A DNA stretch of 12,959 nucleotides from Spirochaetaceae bacterium. GTDB lineage: Bacteria; Spirochaetota; Spirochaetia; Treponematales; Breznakiellaceae. Numbering within the stretch: position 1 is the first letter of the stretch; every line of letters starts with the position of its first letter. Below, piece after piece: positions 6,956 to 12,959 of the stretch. The notes beneath the pieces are model-generated. The model saw nothing but the letters and a program-made list of their open reading frames with translations, made no database searches and was not told the origin of the DNA. The stretch is from contig JAITHF010000064.1 in the NCBI GenBank assembly GCA_031280115.1, forward strand, positions 1 through 12,959, given 5' to 3'. Made by a program: the position numbers and the translations under genes.

Positions 6956-8086
6956 GTGAAAAGCGCGGCGCTCCTCCTCCTTGCAGCGCCGCTTCACAGT
7001 ACAGGACGCGCCGCGGAAACCGGCGCCCGGTCGGAGTTCGCCTTAGGAACGGTATGCACCGTACAGCTCTACCAGCAGGGGCCGGCAAAACTATACAACG
7101 CCGTATTTTCCCGTATTCGGGAGATAGAATACCTTATGAGCGCCGCCATAACCGGTACTGATGTTGACATGATTAACAAAAACGCCGGCATACGGCCAGT
7201 ACAGGTACGCCCTGAGGTCATCACCGTGCTGGAACGCGCCGTGTATTACGCGGAATTAAGCGGCGGCGCCTTTGACCCCACTGTGGGCCCCCTGGTAACA
7301 TCCTGGGGCATTGGCACGGAAAACCCCGTGCTTCCTGATCCAGAGTCCCTCAACCGCGCACTGTCTCTGGTGAACTGGCGGGACCTGGTTATTGACCGGC
7401 AGCGGAGCCAGGTCTTTCTGCGGAAGCCGGGGATGATGCTGGACTTAGGAGGCATCGCCAAAGGGTACGCTGCGGACGAAGCGGTGCGGATACTGGAAAA
7501 CGCCGGCGCCGGCGGCGCCATTATCGACCTTGGGGGGAATATAGCCGCCTATGGGGAAAAAAGAGAAAAAAGGGGAAAAGGGGAAAAAGAGGAAACAGCA
7601 GGGCAAAGCGCTCCCTGGCGTATCGGGGTGCAGGACCCGCTTGATACCCGCGGCGCCTATATAGGGGTTCTTGAGGTTCGGAACAAGAGCGTCGTTACTT
7701 CCGGCGTGTATGAGCGGTACGCGGACATCAACGGCAGGCGCTACCACCACATACTCTCCACTGAGAGCGGCTATCCGGTGGACAACGGCCTCCTTTCAGT
7801 AACGGTTATAAGCGGTTTTTCGATTGACGCTGACGCCCTTTCCACCGCGGCGTTTGCCTTGGGCTATGAAAAGGGCGCGGCAATGCTTGATTCCCTTGCT
7901 GATACGGAGGGGGTATTTATATTCGCCGACAGAACGGTCCGTTTAACCGCCGGCGCGAAGGGCCTGTTTACCCTGCGCCGCCTGTCCTACCGCCTTATCG
8001 GGGAGTTTTCTAAGGCCCTGCGGTCCCGGCCTAGCGTATCCGCACCAGTTCTATCTCAAACACCAGAAAGCTGTTGCCCGGTATGA
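6956..8086 (+). CDS. apbE: FAD:protein FMN transferase (ApbE family), exported
   Basis: ApbE transfers FMN from FAD to a Thr/Ser of exported redox proteins, such as Rnf or Nqr subunits, outside the inner membrane. In the 376-residue product, numbered from the GTG at 6956, these family parts are visible: [10 protein letters not shown] (about 31-40), [16 protein letters not shown] (103-118), [15 protein letters not shown] (162-176), IIDLGGN (189-195), WRIGVQDP (221-228), [10 protein letters not shown] with GRRYHHIL (247-266) and the Mg2+-site region [13 protein letters not shown] (291-303). The GTG was chosen because TTAAGG lies 9 nt upstream and a signal peptide ([19 protein letters not shown]) follows. 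An ATG at 6908, right at the expected transcription start, is an alternative that would give a leaderless mRNA. Oddities are a charged insert at about 201-214 encoded by a purine tract (7553-7597), and a C-terminal tail that runs 56 bp into the convergent isomerase gene. Confidence 0.93.
   Translation: MKSAALLLLAAPLHSTGRAAETGARSEFALGTVCTVQLYQQGPAKLYNAVFSRIREIEYLMSAAITGTDVDMINKNAGIRPVQVRPEVITVLERAVYYAELSGGAFDPTVGPLVTSWGIGTENPVLPDPESLNRALSLVNWRDLVIDRQRSQVFLRKPGMMLDLGGIAKGYAADEAVRILENAGAGGAIIDLGGNIAAYGEKREKRGKGEKEETAGQSAPWRIGVQDPLDTRGAYIGVLEVRNKSVVTSGVYERYADINGRRYHHILSTESGYPVDNGLLSVTVISGFSIDADALSTAAFALGYEKGAAMLDSLADTEGVFIFADRTVRLTAGAKGLFTLRRLSYRLIGEFSKALRSRPSVSAPVLSQTPESCCPV
7553..7597. repeat. 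In-frame purine-tract insert within apbE
   Basis: A run of almost only A and G encodes [14 protein letters not shown] between the conserved GGNIAAYG and [10 protein letters not shown] blocks, where family members usually have a short loop. It resembles the simple-sequence tracts before pyrH and aroC. Its length keeps the reading frame. Confidence 0.8.
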
Positions 8087-9092
8087 CCCCGTCCCCTATG
8101 TCCCGTTCCCCGTAGGCAAGTTCCGGCGGGATAACCACCAGCCGTTTTTCGCCCTGCTGCATATCCAGCACGGTTTCCTCCCACCCCGGGATGAGTTTGC
8201 CCACCCCTATCTGCACTTCAAAGGGGCCGCCGTTCACATCGGAGCTGTCAAAGACCTTGCCGGAGAGAAACATCCCCTTATAGGTAAGGGTTACGGTTTT
8301 TCCCTTTGCCGGTTTTTCGCCGGCCCCCTGTTTTTGGATGATGTACCTGAGTCCTGAAGGGGTAATCGCGGCGGCAGGGTATTTTGTCTGGATCTGGGCG
8401 GTATCCGCGTCCCGTTTGGCTTTGATGCGGGACGACCGGGCGGCCTCGGCCTCCTTCAGGAGCGCGTCAAAGGCCCCTTGGTCAGCTTTGAAGCCGGCGG
8501 CGTCCTGCCCGTTGCGGATAATCGTTATTTGCTGTATCCGGTCCCCCTGCTTTACGGCGTTCACCACGTCCTGCCCCTGCACCACCTTGCCGAATACGGT
8601 GTGTTTGCCGTCAAGCCAGGGGGTGCTGGTGTGGGTGATAAAGAACTGGCTCCCGTTGGTTCCCGGGCCGGCGTTTGCCATAGAGAGGATGCCCGGCCCG
8701 TCATGTTTCAAGGAGGGGACGATTTCGTCGGGGAAGCGGTAGCCCGGGCCACCGCTTCCGTTTCCTGAGGGGTCCCCGCCTTGAATCATAAAATTAGGGA
8801 TAACCCGGTGAAAAAGGAGCCCGTTATAAAAGGGCCTGCCTTTTGCGGCGGTCATGTTCCCTTCTGCCAGGGCCGCGAAATTGCAGACCGTAAGGGGGGT
8901 TTTCTGGTATTCAAGGCGGACCACTATATCTCCTCTCACGGTGCTGATCCGCGCGAAGAGGCCGTTACCCAAAGCGGCATCCCCGGGGGCGCCGAAAGAC
9001 GCCTCAGCCATAAATACCAAAAGGAAGCCGCCGATGCCTAAAGCGGCTTTGTTTCGGCGGCGGGTTAAAGTGTTATGATAATACGCACACAT
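8031..9092 (-). CDS. Secreted cyclophilin-FKBP fusion peptidyl-prolyl isomerase
   Basis: Two unrelated prolyl-isomerase domains sit in one 353-residue chain (numbering from the ATG at 9092). After a signal-peptide-like N-terminus ([20 protein letters not shown], then ASFGA), residues about 44-195 form a cyclophilin with [14 protein letters not shown] (catalytic Arg96), [11 protein letters not shown] and [11 protein letters not shown]. Residues about 196-250 are an Ala/Lys-rich, probably helical linker. Residues about 255-353 are an FKBP domain with [28 protein letters not shown] and FEIELVRI. Dual-family immunophilins of this order have been reported from Treponema and Flavobacterium. A role in folding exported proteins is inferred. 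The ATG lies 6 bp after the -10 box with no Shine-Dalgarno, suggesting a leaderless message; an upstream GTG at 9131 falls in the repeat and upstream of the -10, so it is disfavoured. The 3' end overlaps apbE by 56 bp. Confidence 0.92.
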   Translation of the reverse strand: MCAYYHNTLTRRRNKAALGIGGFLLVFMAEASFGAPGDAALGNGLFARISTVRGDIVVRLEYQKTPLTVCNFAALAEGNMTAAKGRPFYNGLLFHRVIPNFMIQGGDPSGNGSGGPGYRFPDEIVPSLKHDGPGILSMANAGPGTNGSQFFITHTSTPWLDGKHTVFGKVVQGQDVVNAVKQGDRIQQITIIRNGQDAAGFKADQGAFDALLKEAEAARSSRIKAKRDADTAQIQTKYPAAAITPSGLRYIIQKQGAGEKPAKGKTVTLTYKGMFLSGKVFDSSDVNGGPFEVQIGVGKLIPGWEETVLDMQQGEKRLVVIPPELAYGERDIGDGVIPGNSFLVFEIELVRIR

Positions 9093-9098
9093 GGCGCT

Positions 9099-9128
9099 AT
9101 CATACCACACCCAGCGGGGCTGTTTCAA
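9099..9128 (-). promoter_or_regulatory. Outward promoter at the edge of element copy 3, driving the isomerase gene
   Basis: On the minus strand TTGAAA (9128-9123) and TATGAT (9104-9099) are separated by 18 bp. The spacer CAGCCCCGCTGGGTGTGG differs from the apbE promoter spacer by only two 1-bp indels and a few substitutions. The -35 overlaps the terminal palindrome AACACCC-GCA-GGGTGTT (9127-9143) of the repeat. Confidence 0.75.
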
Positions 9129-9340
9129 CACCCGCAGGGTGTTTTAGCGGACGCCGCAGGCGGAAGGGCGCTGCACACGTCGCCTTTATGGGGGGTTTGG
9201 GGGGTCTATGACCCTCCAAATTCTTCCCAAAGAGGCGCGAAAGCGCCGATATTTTTTTATATGCCAACAGAGCGCGTCAGGAAAACCGGTTTTTCTTGGC
9301 ACCAAAACAAAGTTCCGCAGCGCCATACAAAAGAGGCATA
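9127..9340. repeat. Inverted-repeat element, copy 3 (single arm, no array)
   Basis: The stretch 9093-9460 has no gene. From the terminal palindrome AACACCC-GCA-GGGTGTT (9127-9143) it runs through GCGGACGCCGCAGGCGGAAG, GGGGGGTTTGGGGGGTC with its hairpin (GGGTC-TAT-GACCC near 9200-9212), then CCAAATTCTTCCCAAAGAGG and the GGCGC-GAAA-GCGCC hairpin shared with copy 1, to an AT-rich segment. Then follows a different hairpin: TGCCAA (9262-9267) pairs with TTGGCA (9296-9301) around the palindrome AAAACCGGTTTT (9282-9293). No 21-bp array and no second arm are present, so this looks like a solo or collapsed copy. Confidence 0.8.
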
Positions 9341-9368
9341 TTGACAGATAAAACAGGTAAATCATAAT
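9341..9368 (+). promoter_or_regulatory. Promoter of the CsgG/LpoB-like gene
   Basis: TTGACA (9341-9346) and CATAAT (9363-9368) are spaced by 16 bp, just downstream of the repeat copy. Transcription would start near 9375, giving a leader of about 85 nt. Confidence 0.7.
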
Positions 9369-9387
9369 TGAAAGAACTGGAGCATCT

Positions 9388-9448
9388 TATGCCTGCTTAT
9401 AATTTTATACCTTATAAAAAACCGTGAGGCATAGGGGCGGTTCGCCGC
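9388..9448 (+). promoter_or_regulatory. Structured 5' leader: nested hairpin plus TTCG-capped hairpin
   Basis: TATGCCT (9388-9394) pairs with AGGCATA (9427-9433). Inside it TTTTATA (9403-9409) pairs with TATAAAA (9413-9419) around a CCT loop. Directly after it, GCGG-TTCG-CCGC (9437-9448) forms a UUCG tetraloop hairpin that ends where the AAAAGGA ribosome-binding site (9449-9455) begins, 5 nt before the ATG. The arrangement suggests post-transcriptional control or mRNA stabilisation. It matches no riboswitch class I can name. Confidence 0.6.
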
Positions 9449-9460
9449 AAAAGGACAAAT

Positions 9461-10609
9461 ATGAAAAGAACATTGTTCGTGGTTTTGACAGCAGGGTTTA
9501 TTTGTTTGGGACATGGATCATTATACGGAGCGGATACGCTTGAAAAGGCCATTGAGAAGCAGGCGGGTTATATAATCAAAAATTCTCCTGAGAATACGGC
9601 GGCGGCCATTTTAAACATAAAGTCTGACAGCAAAGTATTGTCTGACTATATTATGGAAAGACTGCCTGATTATGTGGTGGATAACAAGAAAAATATTACT
9701 TTTGTCGATAGAAGCAAACTGGACCTCATACAGCAGGAAATCAATTTTCAGTATTCCGGCGAGGTCAGTGACGAAACAATGGTTTCCATAGGGAAAAAAA
9801 CCGGCGCAGGGGTGATCGGGACCGGCACAATCATCGAAACCGGCAGGGTTTACACGTTCAGTATGAAACTGCTGGATGTTGAAAGCGCCAGAATACTGGG
9901 ATCAAACAGCGTGCAAATAACCCACGATGAAACAATGGCCGGTTTTATGAGCGGTTCAGGGGTCGCTGAATTGGCGCAGGAAGAAGCCCGGCAAAAAAAA
10001 CAGGAACGGGAGGCCGCCGTTTCAACCATAAAAGATGTTATGGGCATTTTTTCAACCGGCTTTTATGTAGGGTATTTGGGAGCCTTGAATATACCTATAG
10101 GGTTTTCATTAGGGTCAATCAATGAGGGAATCGGCCTTTTTATAGAGACTGGTTTCGGCCCTCCGGCGTTTGACGGGTATGAACATCAAAGCAGTTTATC
10201 CTATGACGGAAATATCGTTCAGAACCCGCCCTGGGGATTTACCTATACAAACGAAAACAAGGAGGCCTCGTTCATCTGGGATTTGACCGCCGGCCTTAAT
10301 ATCAATATTATAAAGACCCTGCTCTGGCTCAATCTTGGAGGAGGGTTTGAATATAAACAGACGTATAAATTATTCACTGAAACATCAGCAAGCGGTTCAA
10401 ATAAGATATGGATAAAAAATGACTCAGATGACTTTAAATTTGCCGTCTCCGCAGGTTTGTATATAAAATTATTGTATTTTTATATTCAAGGAAAATATAA
10501 ATATATTGCAGGCGAAGAATTTGATACTGCCAATTACGGGTTAAACAATCTGAGCCTTGGCGCCGGCTATGTGTTGAAACTTAATCACAGCAGCTTATTT
10601 GCTTGGTAA
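9461..10609 (+). CDS. CsgG/LpoB-like exported protein with C-terminal barrel-like domain
   Basis: The 382-residue product has a signal peptide (MKRTLFVVLTAGFICLGHGS, probable cleavage at LYGA-DT). Residues about 40-155 resemble the CsgG / LpoB (penicillin-binding-protein activator) fold, seen in AAAILNIKSDSKVLSDYIME, NITFVDRSKLDLIQQEINFQ and GVIGTGTIIETGRVYTFSMK. A charged helix follows (EEARQKKQEREAA, about 173-185). The remaining residues, about 195-382, alternate polar and hydrophobic residues with many Gly and aromatics, and end in Trp, as outer-membrane beta-barrels do. An envelope assembly or cell-wall role is inferred; the barrel assignment rests on composition only. Base composition is visibly more AT-rich than the neighbours and codon use is less GC-biased, which may mean separate ancestry. 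The ATG is fixed by AAAAGGA and the structured leader. Confidence 0.75.
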   Translation: MKRTLFVVLTAGFICLGHGSLYGADTLEKAIEKQAGYIIKNSPENTAAAILNIKSDSKVLSDYIMERLPDYVVDNKKNITFVDRSKLDLIQQEINFQYSGEVSDETMVSIGKKTGAGVIGTGTIIETGRVYTFSMKLLDVESARILGSNSVQITHDETMAGFMSGSGVAELAQEEARQKKQEREAAVSTIKDVMGIFSTGFYVGYLGALNIPIGFSLGSINEGIGLFIETGFGPPAFDGYEHQSSLSYDGNIVQNPPWGFTYTNENKEASFIWDLTAGLNINIIKTLLWLNLGGGFEYKQTYKLFTETSASGSNKIWIKNDSDDFKFAVSAGLYIKLLYFYIQGKYKYIAGEEFDTANYGLNNLSLGAGYVLKLNHSSLFAW

Positions 10610-10629
10610 CGGCATCCGCGTCCTCTCTC

Positions 10630-10766
10630 AGGGATTTTCTATAAAGCCCCCTCAAACCTCCCCCATAAGCGCAGCGTTTGAAACAGCCCCGGGCTGCTTT
10701 TATGCCCCGGGCTGCTTTTATGCCCCAGGCTGCCCCGCAGGGGGGCGGCTTGAAGAATTGGAAGAA
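10630..10766. terminator. Repeat-derived hairpin cluster between convergent genes
   Basis: An 18-bp unit (GCCCCGGGCTGCTTTTAT) occurs at 10686-10703 and 10704-10721, with a third degenerate copy at 10722-10739. Each has a CAGCC/GGCTG type stem followed by CTTTTAT, so it reads as two consecutive intrinsic-terminator-like structures for the plus-strand gene ending at 10609. CCCCGCAGGGG near 10734-10744 adds a symmetric stem usable for hflC from the other side. AGCCCCCTCAAACCTCCCCC upstream is a fragment of the repeat family. Confidence 0.6.
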
Positions 10767-11744
10767 TCAGCGGGGGGAATAGAGATACTTGAAATAATCC
10801 ATGCTGGTCGAAAGGGTTTTATCGAACTTAGGGAGCGCGGCTTGATAGGACTCCATAGCCCGCCAAAACTCGAAAAACCCCCGGTCCCGGCTGTAGGCGT
10901 CGGCGTAAATACGGGTGGCCTCCGCGTCGGCGGCGCCGCGGATGCTCTCGGCTTTCTCATAGGCCGCCGAAAGAATAGACCGGCGCTCGTTGTCCATCCG
11001 GCCAAGCCACTCGGCCTTCCGGCCCTCGCCCTCGGAACGGAACGCCTGGGCTATCTGGTTGCGCTCCTTTATCATGCGGGCGTACACGCTTTGGGTAAGC
11101 TCGTCTGAATAGCGTATCTGCCGGGCAACCACGTCGATAAGCTCGATGCCGTATTCAGGAACCATCCTGCGGGAACGGGAAAGAATCTCCTCCGCAAGCT
11201 GGCGCCGCCCCTTTTGGATAGGGTCCCGGGCCGCGCCGCTCTGTATCAGCGTGGGGATTTGGGCCGCGTCCATGCTGTCCCCTATGCCGAGGCTCTCAGG
11301 CGTGGCGGGGCGCTCAAGGATGAGGTTCGAGTTCCGCACGGTCTCCCGCAGATAATTCTCCGCAACCACCGTGCGTACCTCAGAATCAATAATCTCCCCC
11401 AGTTTGGAATAGGCCGCGTCAATGGTGGAAATGGACTCGTAGAATTTACGGGGGTCCGAAATCCGCCATCGCGCCGTAATATCCACCCAGATATACTGCT
11501 TCTCACGGGTGGGCATGCTCTTCTGCTCCCCGTCCCAGGCCATAATCCGCTTAGGATACCGCACCACTTCGTCGATAAAAGGCGCCCGCAGGTGCAGCCC
11601 CGCGTCAGTAACTATCTTGATAATCCGCCCCATCTGCACGATTACCGCCTGTTCCCCCTCGTCAATCACATAGAAGGGGCCTAATACCATGAGCGCCGCG
11701 GTAAGGGCGGCGATACCCAGCACTGCCGCAAGAATCTGTTTCAT
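10767..11744 (-). CDS. hflC: HflC, FtsH-modulating SPFH protein
   Basis: HflC pairs with HflK into a large membrane-bound assembly that encloses and modulates the FtsH protease, influencing membrane-protein quality control. The 325-residue product has one N-terminal transmembrane segment (about 4-23) with the bulk outside the cytoplasm. An SPFH/band-7 domain follows (FYVIDEGEQAVIVQMGRIIK, LHLRAPFIDEVVRYPKRIMA, ITARWRISDPRKFYES). A long helical region comes next with RSEGEGRKAEWLGRMDNERR and AADAEATRIYADAYSRD, then the typical end region FEFWRAMESYQ. Length is close to E. coli HflC. The ATG is 1 bp after the hflK stop, and AGGAG lies about 11 nt upstream inside the hflK end, so the two are translated from one mRNA. 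No ftsH gene is in the window. Confidence 0.94.
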   Translation of the reverse strand: MKQILAAVLGIAALTAALMVLGPFYVIDEGEQAVIVQMGRIIKIVTDAGLHLRAPFIDEVVRYPKRIMAWDGEQKSMPTREKQYIWVDITARWRISDPRKFYESISTIDAAYSKLGEIIDSEVRTVVAENYLRETVRNSNLILERPATPESLGIGDSMDAAQIPTLIQSGAARDPIQKGRRQLAEEILSRSRRMVPEYGIELIDVVARQIRYSDELTQSVYARMIKERNQIAQAFRSEGEGRKAEWLGRMDNERRSILSAAYEKAESIRGAADAEATRIYADAYSRDRGFFEFWRAMESYQAALPKFDKTLSTSMDYFKYLYSPR

Positions 11745-11745
11745 G

Positions 11746-12705
11746 TTATTGGCCGCTCCTGTTAAGGTCTTTTAAGGGCAGGAAGTTATTAAAACCCCGG
11801 TCAATAATCGTGGTTTCTTTGTCGTCCTTAAACACTTTCTCAATCATTTCGTAATACAGCCTTTGGCGGGTAACCTCCGGCGCCTTGCGGTATTCCTCGT
11901 ACACCAGGTTAAAGCGCGCCACTTCGCCGTTGGCGTTGTTCACCCGCTCGGTCGCGTAGCCCTGGGCTTCGAGAATGTGCCGTTCCGCGTCGCCTTTGGC
12001 CCGGGGGATCTCCGCGTTATACGCCTGCTGCCCTTCGTTTATGAGCCTGTTCATATCTTGTTCCGCCTTGTTCACGTCGTCAAACGCTTCCTGCACCCCC
12101 GCAGGGGGGTCTATGTTCTGCAATTTCACCGCGATAACGTCTATTCCCAGCCCGTAGCCGCGGAAGGTTTCGTTCATAAATACCGCGCCGGCGGCTTCGA
12201 TGGCGCTGCGCTCGGGCCCCATAATATCCATGATAGGCCGGTCCCCTACCAGCATATTGATAGCCGAGCGGGACACGTCGCGGATGGTGGCGGTGCGTTC
12301 CATGACGTTAAAGGCCCATGCTTTGGGGTCGATAATCCGGTACTGGATGATCCATTCCACTTCGGCGATGTTAAGGTCCCCGGTGAGCATGGTGGATTCG
12401 CCTGTCTGGTTCGCGTACACCGAAGAGACGCCGCTTTTAACCGTGCGGAAGCCGAATTGTTCGGTTTGGATCGTTTTCACGTTGACGACCTGATGTTTAT
12501 CAATGCCGAAGGGCAATTTGAAGTGCAGCCCGGGCCCGGTAGTGGCGGTATATTTGCCGAAACGGGTAATGACCGCCTCTTCGGTTTGGTCGATAACGTA
12601 AAAGCAGGTGCCCATAAAGGCGATCGCCCCAATTCCCGCGATACCAAGGAGTATGAAAAACGGATTAAGCAAACCCGTCAATTTTGAAGAAAAATTCGTT
12701 CCCAT
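11746..12705 (-). CDS. hflK: HflK, FtsH-modulating SPFH protein
   Basis: This is the partner of HflC and first gene of the operon. The 319-residue product begins MGTNFSSKLTGLLNP, followed by a transmembrane segment at about 15-36 (FFILLGIAGIGAIAFMGTCF). The SPFH domain has YVIDQTEEAVITRFGKYTAT, GPGLHFKLPFGIDK and VEWIIQYRIIDPKAWAFNV, and the helical part has DDVNKAEQDMNRLINEGQQA and AKGDAERHILEAQGYATERV. It lacks the long Gly/Pro-rich N-terminal extension of enterobacterial HflK. The ATG at 12705 was preferred because AGGAG lies 5 nt upstream; an ATG eight codons earlier (12729) has only a weak site. Upstream is an AT-rich tract and then repeat element copy 4. Confidence 0.94.
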   Translation of the reverse strand: MGTNFSSKLTGLLNPFFILLGIAGIGAIAFMGTCFYVIDQTEEAVITRFGKYTATTGPGLHFKLPFGIDKHQVVNVKTIQTEQFGFRTVKSGVSSVYANQTGESTMLTGDLNIAEVEWIIQYRIIDPKAWAFNVMERTATIRDVSRSAINMLVGDRPIMDIMGPERSAIEAAGAVFMNETFRGYGLGIDVIAVKLQNIDPPAGVQEAFDDVNKAEQDMNRLINEGQQAYNAEIPRAKGDAERHILEAQGYATERVNNANGEVARFNLVYEEYRKAPEVTRQRLYYEMIEKVFKDDKETTIIDRGFNNFLPLKDLNRSGQ

Positions 12706-12762
12706 AGGCTCTCCTCTCAAGCCGGACATCTTACCGGTCTTTTTTTTCTTTTTTTATAACGT

Positions 12763-12792
12763 ATACTACCCTATCTTTACCCCAATAGTAAA
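12763..12792 (-). promoter_or_regulatory. Possible hflKC promoter
   Basis: On the minus strand TTTACT (12792-12787) and TAGTAT (12768-12763) are 18 bp apart, immediately outside the palindromic end of repeat copy 4. Both boxes are weak. GGGTAGTATACG resembles the -10 region of the two other element-edge promoters, but the -35 does not align. A T-rich tract (12740-12757, A-rich in the transcript) lies in the leader. Confidence 0.3.
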
Positions 12793-12959
12793 CCCCCTGC
12801 GGGGCAGCCGGAGGCTGTTTCACCCCCTGCGGGCAGCCGGAGGCTGTTTCACGTGCTTCCTGTAGCGGGAGGGTTTGCAATTTTAGTCACAACCCAGAAG
12901 CGGCGCCTCAGCGCGCTTTGATGGCGTTAGTAGCGCTGCACACGTCGCACTGGTTGGGG
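12792..12959. repeat. Inverted-repeat element, copy 4 (left end; continues past the window)
   Basis: It opens with a 30-bp direct repeat (12792-12821, then 12822-12850 with one base fewer) of ACCCCCTGCGGGGCAGCC followed by GGAGGCTGTTTC. Each holds a CCCC-TGC-GGGG stem and a CAGCC-GGA-GGCTG stem. Then come CACGTGCTTCCTGTAGCG, GGAGGGTTTGCAATTTTAGT, CACAACCC and GCGGCGCCTCAGCG as in copy 2, and GCGCTGCACACGTCGC as in copy 3. No gene starts here within the window. Confidence 0.85.

Noticed and set aside
9093..9131. Upstream GTG start (9131) for the cyclophilin-FKBP protein
   Set aside because: It lies in the repeat terminus and upstream of the -10 box, so the likely transcript would not include it; the ATG at 9092 fits the promoter better.
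12085..12130. Repeat-like CCCCCGCAGGGGGG inside hflK
   Set aside because: The codons encode NIDPPAGVQEAF, which fits the conserved HflK position, so the palindrome is most simply explained by protein coding.
11863..12687. Long plus-strand open frame opposite hflK
   Set aside because: It is antisense to a clear hflK coding region in high-GC DNA and shows no family features.

Overview
The window looks like a chromosomal segment of a spirochete, most likely a Treponema relative of the gut-treponeme type. This is inferred from gene content: a UMP kinase of the archaeal/spirochete type, a cyclophilin-FKBP fusion, an excisionase-HTH/EIIA fusion, a CsgG/LpoB-like protein joined to a barrel-like domain, and intergenic DNA crowded with palindromic repeats. 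No rRNA, tRNA, CRISPR array, transposase or phage gene was found. The window begins and ends inside repeat elements.

Layout, left to right. 1-628 is the right part of a large inverted-repeat element with a 21-bp tandem array. 629-1303 (-) is an HTH-EIIA regulator, divergent from 1443-2117 (+), a secreted TPR protein. The TPR gene converges on aroC, and the two stop codons share one CTAG. On the minus strand, in transcription order, come an amino-acid ABC binding lipoprotein (5601-4780), its permease (4758-4057), UMP kinase (3955-3269) and chorismate synthase (3226-2114). These are co-oriented and closely spaced, so probably one operon; no ABC ATPase is present. 5693-6871 is a complete copy of the inverted-repeat element with a different 21-bp array. 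apbE (6956-8086, +) follows it and converges, with a 56-bp overlap, on a secreted cyclophilin-FKBP isomerase (9092-8031, -). 9129-9340 is a one-armed copy of the element. A CsgG/LpoB-like outer-envelope protein (9461-10609, +) follows, with a structured leader. hflK-hflC (12705-10767, -) form a two-gene operon, and upstream of hflK a fourth element copy runs off the window.

Functional theme: the coding genes are mostly housekeeping (shikimate end step, pyrimidine nucleotides, amino-acid uptake) plus envelope functions (flavin transfer to exported proteins, periplasmic or surface protein folding, envelope assembly, membrane protease control).

The least ordinary content is the repeat family. 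It has palindromic arms, interchangeable hairpins occupying the same slot, 56-bp terminal tandem units, 21-bp arrays of unrelated sequence but identical period, and outer edges next to which near-identical sigma70-type promoters fire outward into apbE and the cyclophilin-FKBP gene. No protein could be assigned to it. It is the best candidate here for an undescribed system, but function is inference.
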